A DNA stretch of 64,000 nucleotides from Owenia fusiformis (GCA_903813345.2 CAIIXF020000010.1:5511169-5575168); one strand, 5' to 3'. Shown: positions 11,084 to 23,611, counted from the first letter of the stretch. The notes: generated from the letters alone by a model not told the origin. Numbers and translations: made by a program.

Positions 11084-12642
11084 TACTTGCTGAGAAATCT
11101 GAAGAACATGTAAAGAATTGATTAAATGTCAAAATGTCAACAATTTAAATTTTTACCTCAAAATTATTAGCTCTACCCTTATAAAAAATTCAACCTTGAA
11201 AGTCCGAATTTAAACCGTTGTACAATCATTGATCCGATCATTTATGCAACCATGCCAACCGTTACAATGCAACCATTACAATTTTGGTTGTAAACTCATT
11301 GAAAATGTTTCAATCATATGTAACCATTGTAAACGCTTGACAATTTTGATTGAATTTCTTGCAACCGTTTCAATCGAATGCAACCCTTGAAACCTATAGC
11401 AATATTATCTCAATACAACATAAAATAATTATATTGCTCTTTAAAATATATATTTCAAATGTATGTATTTAATGCATACAAGTCAGAATTTTTTTGATTA
11501 AAAAGATATTTAAAGTATTGAAATAGTTTAGTAAACTTGTCTTGTGAATGAAAATATATTGAACCAATTTCCATCTAACCTTGAAGGATGGTGATTGTCC
11601 CACTCACATGTATATTATCTAGATAACAGCAATGCTAAGGCATAGCAAATCCCCTCGCTGTCATGACAATCATTTTTACAAAATCCCTTCACTACTTTTT
11701 CAGTCATTGCAAAAACATTTGAAATATTTTTGATTGGGACAAGTCTTGAATTTTACAAATTCAGACACTTATACTTCACCTTCACCTGAGTAATTATCAC
11801 AATTATGAAGGAGGGAAGATCTGTCTGGAAGGAAGAAATCCTTCAATCAGAAAATAATCTGTTTATTGATTTGATATTTTTGATTTGATAGAGAAAATGC
11901 AATCAGACACTACAGGATGTTTTTTAAATAATTAAGTCAATAAGCATAACTTAAAAAATTCTGATTACAGAAAGACTCAGTCTCTTTAGTTTGATTAGAG
12001 TCTGCTTTGAAGGATGTGTCTAAAGAAACTTCATTAATCCATTAATCCATAAACAATACAAAAATAATTCGGTAAGGCAAAACAAACCTTATAACAGAGA
12101 GACTCTCAGTTTGATTAGAGTCTGCTATGAAGGAAGCATCCTATGTAATTTAATTATTCCATACACAGAATATGATAAATACATTGCCAAAGAAAATTTC
12201 CCATATTCTCCTCCAGATTTTTTCAAGTTTAGAGTTCTGAAAAATAAGCCCTGTTTTTTTTGTTTTTTTTTAATCATTGACACATATTATTTAAACTGAA
12301 AACAAGTTTCAGTACAAATGCTATGCCCTAGTGAATACAGTAAAGCCATGAACTTTCAATTTATTGAATGCCCATGGTAAAAAAAAACTAAATAAAAATG
12401 AAATAAAAAATTCTGAAAATAGTATTTGCAGTTTCATATACTTGCTATTTGAGATTTCTCAGCACTTATTAAAGTAATTGAATAAAGAAATAAACCCTCA
12501 AAAATCTGAAAACACTTTTTAAATTTTTACCCCCCCCCCCCCCTCTGCATGAAATAGAGAATAAAAATAAATATATAGTATAAAACAATATGATAATAAA
12601 TATAACAGAAACTAGGAATATGATCATGAACCCTATTTCTGG

Positions 12643-12745
12643 TCAAGCATTTTAATTAGCTGTTCAACCGTTTTAATTAGCTGTTCAACCGTTTTAATTA
12701 GCTGTTCAACCGTTTTAATTGGCTGTTCAAGCATTCTGATTTGCC
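12643..12745. repeat. 22-bp tandem repeat, about 4 copies
   Basis: Unit TTTTAATTAGCTGTTCAACC plus G-x, repeated at 22-bp spacing inside the 11171-14516 element. The CAACCGTTTTAA core echoes the CAACCGTT words in the element's ends. Confidence 0.85.
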
Positions 12746-13755
12746 TAAACCCATGAGAATATCAATATGTAGTAGGTATTGTTGTGTTGAGCATTGTTAT
12801 AAAAAATATTTGCCAAGAAAGAACATGGTAATTAAATCTGTTGTGAATAATGTGAATCAAAATAGTTCTCTTGTTTGTATTTTTTAAATTTTAGTGAGCC
12901 ATACATTTGATATTAGGTGTTAACTACACATATATGGATACATTTGAAGACCCATTTTGCTGGGGGGGGGGGGGCTGGCTACTGGCCTGTTCATTGTATA
13001 TAAACTTTTGCGGGGGTCCTAAGCTAAACCCTCCGATAACAATATGTTCCCATACCAATCTATTATACTGCATCAATATGATCCCATACCAATCTATTTG
13101 TATATCATGGGTGTAGCAATAATTCATCTCCCTTGACAAAATTTTACTGAAATTATTAATTCAGATGTTTTCCAGTTGAAACTGTGAAAAGTAAGTCTCT
13201 GCTGCCTCAATGCATTATTACTATAAAAACATTTTCAATAAATAAAACAATCAACTTGTGATTACATATGTTTGTATTATTTTGTACATCATATCCTGCT
13301 TCTTTTGATCATCAGTCTGATCATGAACAAAAACCATTGTGTCTCATCTTGGGATTTTGTTAAGTTTAAAGGAAATCTTAAGATTTTCCTTGGTCAATTT
13401 CTTAACCAAATTGGAATTTTGCTCAATTCTTTTCATAATTAACATCATTTTGGCAATATCTGATAAAGGGAAATAAACACCAAATATGGTACTTTTAATT
13501 TGTGTAAATAATGTAAATGACAGAGAACATAAATTATCATATGCCATTGAGTGGAAAACTAGTCTGGTATCGCATTCCTAAATTCGTACTGGAGAAAGAA
13601 ACATATTAACATGAATTATTACATATGCTTGCAGTAAAAATATCCTAACATACTATTGTTTGACAGAGGTAGATTCAAATCCTTACTTAAAGATAATTTT
13701 AATTCAGGTAAAATGATAAATTTTTGGAACGATACTAATTCAGGATGGTTGCAGG

Positions 13756-14217
13756 TAGGGGTGAGACGAGTCGAAAAAATCCGATTCGAGTCGAATCCGT
13801 TTCGAGTCAGAAAATGACGATTCGAGTTTCGAATCCGTTTCGAGTCAGATAAAGTGCGAACAACATCGCTTTTGACCGTTCGTATTTTTAATGCGTCAAT
13901 GGTGGAAAGCCGGAAATATAAACAAACACAATTCGTCGTAAGTTTATTCTGATTTTATTACATATATTCTTTCATTTATGTGTACATACAATATAATAAT
14001 TTAATACAAGCATATCCAAGTCATTGAAACTTATATATTCAACGCAATATCGAGTAAAAACATGCATATTGACAGTATTTTTCTGAATTTTTTTATTTTT
14101 TCGAATTTTTTTCTCAACTCGAAAATGATTCGATTCATCAACTTCGACTCGATTCGACTCGACTCGAAGCCCCAAACCCGCGAGTCCTCGACTCATCGGG
14201 TTGTCGTCTCACCCCTA
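13756..14217. mobile_element. 462-bp nested hAT-like MITE
   Basis: Ends TAGGGGTGAGACGA and TCGTCTCACCCCTA, perfect inverted copies; 8-bp TSD GTTGCAGG at 13748-13755 and 14218-14225. Subterminal TCGAGTCGAATCCG motifs repeat on both sides. Removal restores GGTTGCAGGGGTTG of the host element. Confidence 0.93.
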
Positions 14218-14852
14218 GTTGCAGGGGTTGAATTATGTAATCATTGAACAAAACAAATTGCAACCATTTACATTTCAATGTGAAATGGTTGCAGTTTACA
14301 ATGGTTGCAGATTACAATGATTGTATAGAAACGGTTGCGCAGTCGTTGAAAAAGAGTTGACTTCGCTTGGTTGAACACAATGGTTGCACAATGATTGCTG
14401 ATCATTGTACAATGGTTTTTCCTTTGATCTTGGTAGTTGAAACAATCATTATTCAATGATTGGTGGAAACGGTTTAAATTCGGACTTTCAAGGTTGAATT
14501 TTTTATAAGGGTAGAGTCGATTTCTTCCTCAAGACACTTCCACTGTTAAAAATTGGTAGTTCATAGAGTTCTTTGTTTCCTTTGGTTCATTCCCGTATAT
14601 TTTTTTAACGAAGGACATCTTATAATGACTGCTATATGCAAAAATATGCATTTCTATCGAATGCCCATGATTATATGGTGCATTCTAAGCATTTCAAACT
14701 ATAATTTGCTTTTGTTTTCTCAATAAATTTTACCAAATTGCTTTTTTCGGGGGTGGGAGGGGGTAGGATCACATGCATCAAACCCCACCTGGCTACTGGT
14801 CATCTTAGATATGACCTTGAAACTCAGACTGACAAGATAATCTGTCACATAA

Positions 14853-15644
14853 CAGAGATCACGGTAGATGTTCGCCATTCGCCAATCGCGAATTTTCGAA
14901 AGAGGTGGCGAAAAATATGTAAAGGTATTTCGCAGTTATGGCGAATTAGAGGTGTCACGGTTTCCCGATATTGGACCGAATTTCGGTCCGGATGCTTCGG
15001 TTCGGGACATGGGACAGAATGGGTTAATATCGGTACATAGATTCCTTCCCTAAAATGCATAAAAATGTGTATAAATAGCGAGGAACACCTCCGATTTCGT
15101 TCTGAAAAATTAAATATTTTCTTTTACCTTGTACCTAGATTACACTTCTTTGCATTGAAAAGTGTTATTAACGGACCCGCGATTTCAGGTAGATGGTAAT
15201 ACTTGTTCGTAAATTTCTTCATCGTCGTTCGCAAATCGAGTGCATTATCAGTATGCCGGATGTAGGAAAGAAATTGAAAAATCGAGCGGGCATCTAAGTC
15301 GAAAAAGTCGGCAGTTTGGAAGTATTTTGGGACTCCGATATCACAAGGTAAACGAATTGGTGATATTACACCGTGCAGACTATGTGAAATGCCGATGACA
15401 TTCGCGGCAGATGCTTTACATTCAATTTTAATTGACGCCGTCAATTAAAATTGAATAGTCTAGTTTTCTTATTTCTGAATATGATTTTGAAAAGTGAAAC
15501 TGTCATCATCAGACATTGGATCATTTTGATGTTCCCTTTTTTACGGTTTTTCAAAATGGCTAATTCATATTTTGGTTGGCGAAAAAATTTTGGGAAGATT
15601 TAGCCACAATGGCTAACAAGTTTTTTCAACTATCGTGATCTCTG
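14853..15644. mobile_element. 792-bp element, CAGAGATCACG ends, 5-bp TSD
   Basis: Ends CAGAGATCACGGTAG and TATCGTGATCTCTG; CATAA at 14848-14852 and 15645-15649. Subterminal GCCAATCGCGAATTTTCG is partly mirrored by TTGGCGAAAAAATTTTGG near the right end. A stretch from about 14950 (GAGGTGTCACGGTTTCC) resembles one end of another hAT-like element. A 106-codon minus frame (15124-15444) is inside; I recognise no domain in it. Confidence 0.72.
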
Positions 15645-15924
15645 CATAAGTTTTCCACTAAAATTGCTATTATTTGTCCAAATTATCATCCAATGTACAC
15701 AAAATAACATTTTGAAATGTAGAAATGAACTCTGCGGACCAATTTCAGTAAATTGAGCATCACCCATCATATGCAGTAAATGTCAAAAACTGGCAAAAAT
15801 GAAAAATTCTCTGGTTTCAAACTGATTTTAGATCTTGGGATTCAATAATGTTAATACATGTAGCTACCAAAAAACTGTCATTTCCAAAATGTATATGTTT
15901 CTATTTTTGATTTAATTTTTTTAG

Positions 15925-15981
15925 ACTATGGAAGATGTAAAGCGTAAACTGCAGTTCAGGTGTCCTTCCATACAAGTTAAG
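15925..15981 (+). CDS. Exon of unidentified plus-strand gene
   Basis: Strong acceptor (ATTTTTTTAG) and strong donor (AAG|GTAAGT) flank 57 nt, open in the frame TMEDVKRKLQFRCPSIQVK; the other phases hit stops. The ATG at 15928 could be the real start or an internal Met. Ends in phase 0, matching the next exon. Confidence 0.6.
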
Positions 15982-16659
15982 GTAAGTTTCATGCTTTTAC
16001 TCAAAATAAATAATGTTTACATCATTTAAAGGGTGCAAAACCCTATTAAAGGATTTGCAATGCCACTGAAATGTAAAGCTGCTGCAGTATTCATGTTGAA
16101 TGCATTTAGTACAGAGGACAAATATATATGTCATGTTGTACATATACCTAGTCAGATGGAGCTGAGTTATGATCTAAACCTTTAAGGGCTTACGATGGAA
16201 TGTTTACAGGCCCATAGTCAGTTTTTGCCAGGGGAGGGGGTTCACATTTTACAACTATGGCCCAAAATCACTTGAAAAAGCTTAGAATGGTCAAAAACTG
16301 CATTATCTTAAAATAACTTTTGGCAATCAGCAAACCTCCCCCTGGCTATGAAGGGCTTATAACAGAGCAAGTGTTATTAATTTTCTTTGATAAACTTATG
16401 TCATATGAAAATATGACCATTAATAATATGGCCTCAGTATTGCAATTTCTCCCTTATTGCTATTTAAACTGAACTATGGTGAAGTAGCATTGCTTAATTA
16501 TTGCATGAAGTTTTAGATCAAAAGATGGCATTGTCATACTAAAGGCCTAAAACGTGGTGTTTCGTGATAGTGTGTATGAATTTATATTATAACAAAATTA
16601 CATGTAATTGCAGGGTGATTTTAGTAATGATGGCATCCTGCATCTTGTAATGTACATGT

Positions 16660-16885
16660 GTTGTATCATAGCCAGGGGGGGGTGCGATGGATGCCATGAG
16701 ATAGAAAGGAGCTTTAAAATGCTTTTTATTTGAAGCTGCTAGCTCAATTTTGAAGGAAGTTGCATCAATTTTTATAAAATTCAAAATAAATTTTAATTTT
16801 TGGCTTGTATATGCCACAATCGCACCCCTCCCCCTCCCCTCCCCCCCCCCCTCCCCCCCGACTGAAAGCTGGCTACACCCCTATG
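16660..16885. repeat. Degraded GC-rich dispersed repeat (AGCCAGGGGGGG type)
   Basis: Starts near CATAGCCAGGGGGGGG and ends GCTGGCTACACCCCTATG, with C tracts at 16822-16858. The core AAATGCTTTTTATTTGAAGC recurs inside the element at 55603-56729. Related ends occur at 43743-43783 and 56425-56470. Confidence 0.6.
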
Positions 16886-17334
16886 TATGCATACAATAAA
16901 GAATAAACCCTGTTGAACCTGAACACTATTCTAGACTGGGTGTTCAGATGGGTGGGTCTTTTTTAAGCAAGGTATTGTAACATAGAACTTAGTCATAGAT
17001 AAAGAAATGGGACAATAAAGTGTTTAGATATAAGATGTCTTAAGTTATATAGACCTTTAAAGGGGTTCCACTAGAATTTCTCACAACAGGCTAAATAAAT
17101 AAAAACAACAGGCAAAATGAATGAAAATCATTTTAACATGGAAAAGTTGAAAAATTCATAAAAACAATAAGCGATTTTGTGAAAACAACCACTGAAAATC
17201 GCCTGTTGCCTGCTGCTAATGAAACCCCTGCTTTTGTACTACTTACTGTTGTATATGCACCTGTCTTAAAAAGCTTTTTATTATGTCACCACTCTTAAAA
17301 CTTCCAATAACTTAACAAATACTGTTTAGACTGA

Positions 17335-17570
17335 CTTCAATTTGTACAAAATCATCTACATGTTTTCGGAAGTTCAAATCTGACTCTTTATTCAAGATTT
17401 GACCTTCAATGACCTTTTCAAGGTAAAACGGTCAAAAAGGTCTTTTTTCAACTTGCTTCAAATTGACCAATTTCAAAATCATCTACAAGTTATCAGAAGT
17501 TCATATCTGACTTTAGATTTGACCTTCAATGACCTTCTTAAGGTCAAAAAGGCCATTGATTTTGATGGCT
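17335..17570. repeat. Inverted copy of the intron repeat at 5625-5940
   Basis: Carries GATTTGACCTTCAATGACCT twice, with CAACTTGCTTCAAATTGACC between, the reverse complement of the PARP8-intron repeat. Confidence 0.75.
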
Positions 17571-17758
17571 TTACCTATACTGTCAGGTATATATAATGCA
17601 ATCATCTGATTATTTCTTGAATAAATTTGACACTTCACTTCCTGATTTGTCTAGAAATTGTCACTTGATAAGACTATCCAGTATCCTTTACCCATATATA
17701 TTAAATTATCACAGAAAATCAATTCTTCAATGCCAATAGAAAACTTTTTTGACATCAG

Positions 17759-17872
17759 CGACAGGTTATTGCATCAGAGTTCCAATATAATTGCTTCGAC
17801 AAGAAGTCAGATCTTTTCACATCATTAAATCAGGGTGCTTTAATTGACAGGAAAGTAGTTTTCCCCATACAG
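17759..17872 (+). CDS. Exon of unidentified plus-strand gene
   Basis: Acceptor CTTTTTTGACATCAG, 114 nt, donor CAG|GTAATT. Frame RQVIASEFQYNCFDKK, then SDLFTSLNQGALIDRKVVFP and IQ; phase 0 at both ends. Alternating hydrophobic pattern suggests beta-strands. No motif lets me name the family; a C2-like sandwich as in centrosomal proteins is only a guess. Confidence 0.65.
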
Positions 17873-18225
17873 GTAATTGAATCCCTAAAAAAATTTATAT
17901 GATAATGATTAGATTTGAATCACAGTGTTTTCTATCCATATTAGAAAGGTAAGGTAGATTTGAGCTCAATATCTGTAAATATCGTTACCAGCCCGGTTTT
18001 CATTATCACCAGAGGTGATGACCACAGGTGGTGGCATTTTTATACTATCCAACTTTTTTGAGGATAATTTTCATTGGTGTTGCAGTTGCAGTTAGTGTTT
18101 GGTAGTTGTAACTGTAACAAATGTCAGGTGGTGATATTTTGCATGTTAATGCCTTGTTCAAAATTGTAAAAATGCTTATCAAAAACACCCATGAAAAGTA
18201 AATCTATTATTAATCTTCTCCCACA

Positions 18226-18880
18226 ATAAACTTGGCATTTACTTATATTCATTTATAAATATACTCCCAATAATAAAAATAATTCATTTATTAATTTACT
18301 CCCATGATTATTAATCTACTCCCACAATTTCATTTATTAATTTACTCCCATGATTTCATTTATTAGTCACTCCCATGATTTCATTTATTAATCTACTCCC
18401 ATGATTTCATTTATTAATCTACTCCCATGATTTTATTTATTAATGTACTACAATGATTTTATTAATCTACTCCCATGATTAATGTACTACAATGATTTTA
18501 TTTATTAATGTACTCCCATGATTTCATTTATTAATGTACTACAATGATTTTATTTATTAATATACTCCCATGATTTCATTTATTAATGTACTACAATGAT
18601 TTTATTTATTAATGTACTCCCATGATTTCACTTATTAATCTACTACCATGATTTCATTTATTAGTCACTCCCATGATTTCACTTATTAATCTACTCCCAT
18701 GATTTCATTTATTAATGTACTCCCATGTTTTCATTTATGAATCTACTCCCATGATTTCATTTATTAATCTACTCCCATGATTTCATTTTTAATCTATTCC
18801 CATGATTTCGTTTCCACTCCCATGATTTCATTTAATAATTTTCTCCCATGATTTTATTCATTAATCAACCCCCATGGAAT
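18226..18880. repeat. ~26-bp minisatellite, roughly 24 copies
   Basis: Main unit CTCCCATGATTTCATTTATT plus AATCTA. Between about 18430 and 18620 a second variant (CTACAATGATTTTATTTATT) alternates with the first, giving a two-unit period of about 52 bp. It ends 100 bp before the exon at 18977. Confidence 0.9.
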
Positions 18881-18976
18881 TCTTATAATAATTAATCAGT
18901 CCATGTCCATAATAAACCTAATGTTGCTTCCATGATAAACTTATCAGTTACTTATACGATTCTATTTTGAATCCAG

Positions 18977-19044
18977 GACCCAGAATTGATCAAAGCAAAA
19001 TTTTCTTCTAATTTCTCCATATGTGCTGATGAAAGTTTAGGAAG
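18977..19044 (+). CDS. Exon of unidentified plus-strand gene
   Basis: Acceptor TTTGAATCCAG, 68 nt, donor AG|GTAAAG. Frame DPELIKAKFSSNFSICADES then LG, ending with two bases (AG). It joins in frame after 17872. The next exon must supply one base first; the exon-like 43120-43190 fits that phase, as does a short frame at 19100 ending in TAA, but the latter leaves only a 55-bp intron. Confidence 0.62.
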
Positions 19045-19464
19045 GTAAAGCGTTGTATAACATGGACTTTGAACTATGGTTGTAATATTTCACCTCTAGA
19101 TTCTTGAAACAGCTCCTTGATTAAATGTTACTTAATCCAGGATTTATAGTGTCATATTACACAAAACATAGGGAAGCAATATTATTTATCACCATGGAAA
19201 AGATAACATGATGTGAGAGTATAGCTAATAAATTTCTATGGTGAAACCCGTTGGAGAGATAAGGAATATTTTGTTTGCATGGAAGCTGGCAGACTTATCT
19301 GATTCTATGGTTTATGGCCGCTTTAATATTAGATTAAAAAGGAAATATGTTCCGAGTGAAATTAAATTAAGTGATTTCCTTGACTGGTTTTATGTTTGTG
19401 ATAGTTTATTAGTTAGAAAAAATTATCACACTTTTTATCACATTGAAGGAAGTATGAGTAGAGA

Positions 19465-19720
19465 TATAGCGGAGCTGTCTATCTGTTTGTCTGTCCATCC
19501 ATCCAGTTGTTAGTATGACCAGGTGATTACTCAAATATCAGTTGTCAGAATTGGTTCAAATTTTGCAGACTGAACATCTATGATATACAACCTCTGCTTG
19601 TGAAGCTTCAATATATTGCTGCTTATTTCAAAATAGCAACCTCTCACTTTATCGACTTGAATCATATTTATGTTTTGTTTAAATGGATTTGCCACTTTGA
19701 TGGGCTGCTGTTCATATGTC
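19465..19720. repeat. Dispersed repeat, CTGTCTGTCCATCC / ACTCAAATA type
   Basis: GTCTGTCCATCCATCCAG then GGTGATTACTCAAATATC matches the families at 45935-46140 and 50750-51490 (GTCCGTCCG…ATAACTCAAATACC). Fragmentary and diverged. Confidence 0.55.
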
Positions 19721-20100
19721 TAAACTAGAATATTTAGGTAAGAAAAATGATCATGACACTTTTAAAGCCATGTCATAAACATAATCTCAAACTATTCTGT
19801 ATTGCAAGCTAATAAAAAATAGTCACAGCTTTCTGTCTGTAATGTTGAGGATGAACAATCTATTTATTGATAAAAATTTACATATTTTCCATATAAATGG
19901 AGTAGAAGAAGATAAATTTTGATAATAACTATCAATAAATAGATTATTATAAATGATTATACTAATAAACAAATCATTAGAGATTTAGTGAAACTGAACT
20001 CCTGTGTAAGTAAAGAATTAACGCTGATGAGTTGAAGGATATTTAAATAGGATTCATGGATCCAGTTGTCTTAACAATAAATATGACAACTTTATAACGC

Positions 20101-20519
20101 AGATGCGAGTAAGTAATTACCAGTTTCACCACCAGGTGGCTCATTCGGGTCAGATAGCATGGCGGGCATAGTAAAAGTTCCCTTTAACTTAAATTACATC
20201 TGTTTTAGTGGTTTGATTTTCATATTACCCTTATTTATCTAATAGTTATGCAAATTAAAATATCTCCAGTAAAAGAAAATGTTATCTTTCCTATACAAGG
20301 AAAGATATATCATTTTTTGTGATTTTTTAACATGGGGTCTATGGGGAATCAACCCAAACTACAAGTCACATTTTCAAAAAAAAAAATTCAAGGATGATAA
20401 ACAATTTTCGAAACCATATTTCTAGATTTTCTTTTACATGTATATTTCAAATATGATATCACTTTGACTGAATTTTGAATATTTAATGACACAAATCAAG
20501 ATTATTTCTACTCGCATCT
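20101..20519. mobile_element. ~420-bp MITE-like element
   Basis: Left end AGATGCGAGTAAGTAATTA and right end ATTATTTCTACTCGCATCT are inverted. I find no clear target duplication. Confidence 0.5.
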
Positions 20520-22080
20520 TAGTCGATTAAGGATTTAAGCTCTGGACTCAGTGCACTGTGGATTGAATCATTCCTCCAAGGTGTTGTTTGAAACTTTATA
20601 TATACATACCAGGATTCTCACTAGGCTTTTAGACTCCAGAGATTCTCTGGAGTCTAACTTCTTTAAATCCTCTTGCTCCAGAGTTCAATAGCTTTTCCGG
20701 AGTCTAAAGTGTTTTTTCCGGAGTCTAATTTCACATTTTTGTCACATTATTTATGGTAGAACTCTTGAGAAAATACCTTAACTATATCATGGGCTTGACT
20801 AGATACAAACAAAAAATATGAAGAAATATGGAAACTACAATTTTTTCAATATCAAAAATATTCTCAGGTGTTATTCACCGGGAAGTAGTAGTATCATTTA
20901 ATACACCCCTGATGTCCTGCAGTATTGAACAAGCAACTATTGATATAAGTTTATATTTATATAATTTATTAATATCCATGCAATCTGAACAGCTTTATTG
21001 TTGTAACAATTAATGATACAATATACATGTATAGCCTATTATATACAATATTTATACTGAACACTATGTACATCCTATTTCAAAAATTGTCAATAATACT
21101 GGGAACAAACTCACATTTTATTAGTTGTATATGTATGTTTGCAGATAGCACTGTAATCAGTAAGATTGTTCAATAGAAGAACAAAGTTGAGTTTTTTAGA
21201 TATTTATATATAAATTCCAGTCGCAGTAAAACATATGCTGTGTATATTCTATAACATCGAATTATTGTCTGATGAATTCCAGTTGTGTGATATGAATGAA
21301 AATCATCAGTAATATACGAGTATATAAGAGTATGCTCAATTCCACTCAATTACTAATTCAATATATCAAGCTTCACAACCAGATCAATTGTCAATTTAAG
21401 CTTTTATTTTTATAAGCTCGATATCTCACAAAAATGACATGTCAAATGCAAGTAGCATTCCAATGAATCCAGAAAATATAAGGATTCAATCAGCCATTCA
21501 ATTGTGGCTCTAAGTAATGCATGCATTTTTGTTTGCATGTGGTAGCATACAATGAAAGTAGTGCATTACTAAAGACACAGTTGATTGATTGCTGTGCTTA
21601 AATCCATTTCATACATTTGTTACTTCAAAGGTTTTATATCAAGAGATAAAATTCAACTACAAGTGCAAGTCTCAAGACGAGCATTCACAAATTCAGCTTT
21701 TGACTGACAGATGACAATTTGATTGCTATTTTATGGCCAATTGATTGAAATGAGTTTGGGTACTATTTTTTATATTTAAATGAGTCATAAAATAGCAATC
21801 ACTGTAGAATGCTAACTAAGTGACCTTTATATTGATATCCTGGGCAATCTTAGCTGTTCTGAATAATTTAGTAGGGGAGGAGGGGGGGGGGGTGATTTGA
21901 ACAATCATGAAATTGACAAGATAACCAATTTGAAAACTTACACCTTCACATTACTAAGAATAGTCAAAAGCTCTAAAATATGTTAAAGCATGGCTGGCTC
22001 TATGTGATTGTATTCAAAAAAAGGATTTACACAACTATGGATAAATGAAATATTCTTCGAAAAAGTCCTAGCATTTTTTA
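20520..22080. other. AT-rich non-coding stretch
   Basis: Holds a short degenerate CTCCAGAGTCTAA / TCCGGAGTCTAA repeat at about 20625-20730 and a G run near 21885. An open stretch at 20875-20960 has an AG but no good donor. Nothing else seen. Confidence 0.5.
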
Positions 22081-22084
22081 AGAA

Positions 22085-22715
22085 TTAGATCAACTCAGCT
22101 CCTGAAGAATTCATCTTAGCTCAACTTAACCACAAGATAAGTCACCCCCTTGACAACCTATATCCTGATAGCTGTACCCCTGACCAACTCAACCAGTAGA
22201 GAAATCAACTCCTGAGCAAATCATCCCTGGACAACTCAATCCCTGGGCAATTCTACCCCTGAACAACCAATTCTTAGAGAACTCAACTCCCTAACAATCC
22301 ATCCCAGGATAGCTCAACCCTTGGACAACTCTACCCTGAATATTAATCCCAGGATAGCTCATATCCTAGACAACTTATCCCTAGACAACTCATCTCTTAG
22401 ATAACTCATCCTTAAATAACTCAACCCATAGACTCCTTATACCTGGACAACTCTACCCCTGAACAATTCAACCCTTAGAGAAATCAACTCCTGGACAATT
22501 CGTCCTTTGAGTACTCAACCCTTGGGCAACTCTACCCCTGAACAACTCAACTCTTAGACAGGTCTATCCCTGAACAATTCATCCCAGGATAACTCATCCC
22601 TAGACAACCTATTACGTGATAACTCATCTCCTTGACAACTCATTCCTGAACAACTCAACCCCTAGACAACTCAACATCAAGCAACACATCCCTGGACAAC
22701 TCATCCTTTACCCCA
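22085..22715. repeat. Degenerate ~24-27-bp tandem repeat
   Basis: About 25 loose copies of ACAACTCAACCCCTGG / ACAACTCATCCCTAG. Strongly diverged, with no fixed unit length. Confidence 0.8.
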
Positions 22716-23175
22716 AATTATCATTTAATTAGATAAAATAACAGAGCGAACCTGCCCAATACATCACTTCTGATCTCTGTGTTTACCTTGTCAGAGAACT
22801 GGAATGAAGTGTCATTCAAACAGATTATACTTTGCTGAACAATCCACATACAAGCCATCACGTCAGGTCAATCACAAATTACATGATCATATCTTCAAGT
22901 AACTAGATTTACACTAACTAAGATTGAGCTAGAATGCTGAGATGAACAAAACGTTTCAAGTCTATTTTCAAATCTCTCCTTATTACTAATAATATATACT
23001 GTCCAGCGCTGTAAGAAATACACCCTGCATCATTGAAAATGCAACAGGCATCATGCAACAGGTGCAATCCACCTAACCTCAGAAACTTCAAAAGTTCTAT
23101 GAGTTCAACTCCTGGAAATTTTCCTTTTTATTTGATCAAATTCGTGCTGTGGTATTTCACCCAAGTTCCTGCAGC

Positions 23176-23600
23176 GAACTCCCGTGCAGTGATAATATCA
23201 CTGCGGCGGGCAGGTATCTCATCGTAAGCATGGTAACTTCGTAATAAACAACTGACGTGATTGGTTCTAGTCCCATGCTCAGCAGGTCGCGTGATTGTAA
23301 AATTTAGACAATTTCATTGGTTGAATTGCGCGTTTTAACTAATAAACAACACGTGCGGTAAACTATTATCAACAAAACTTTTACTCAGAATTCCTTCTGG
23401 GGTGATTTCTTCTCGTATTTCAATAATTTTTAAATATTTTGACAAAATAATGATTGGTGAACATAAAAGAGCATATATTTTATAAGTTGTATGAAAATCA
23501 AGTACATCTGTGACAAAAAGGGGGACTATCTTCCCCAAATTTTGGGGATTCCATAATCTGCCCGCCGCAGTGTCTATACCGAGACACTGCATTGGAGTTC
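23176..23600. mobile_element. 425-bp element with ~55-bp inverted ends carrying internal hairpins, 9-11-bp TSD
   Basis: Ends GAACTCCCGTGCAGTG and CACTGCATTGGAGTTC; the inner parts of both ends share CACTGCGGCGGGCAG (inverted). Each end also contains its own stem (GCAGTGATAATATCACTGC left; GCAGTGTC…GACACTGC right). The direct repeat GTTCCTGCAGC lies at 23165-23175 and 23601-23611. Long TSD suggests Mutator-like. Confidence 0.75.
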
Positions 23601-23611
23601 GTTCCTGCAGC

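Larger units (their letters stand above)
11171..14516. mobile_element. 3.35-kb transposon-like element with ~49-bp terminal inverted repeats
   Basis: Left end 11171-11219 and right end 14468-14516 are near-perfect inverted copies (starting CTCTACCCTTATAAAAAATT, ending AATTTAAACCGTT). The subterminal 200 bp on each side is crowded with CAACCATT / AATGGTTG words in both directions. A 22-bp array (12643-12745) and a younger hAT-like insertion (13756-14217) lie inside. No convincing TSD and no transposase frame found. Superfamily unknown. Confidence 0.75.

Noticed and set aside
15124-15444. 106-codon minus-strand frame inside the 14853-15644 element as a transposase remnant
   Set aside because: No DDE/D motif, BED finger or hAT dimerisation signature seen.
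19100-19124. Short terminal exon ending TAA after a good acceptor, in phase with exon 18977-19044
   Set aside because: Would need a 55-bp intron, shorter than is usual, and adds only eight residues; kept as an alternative only.
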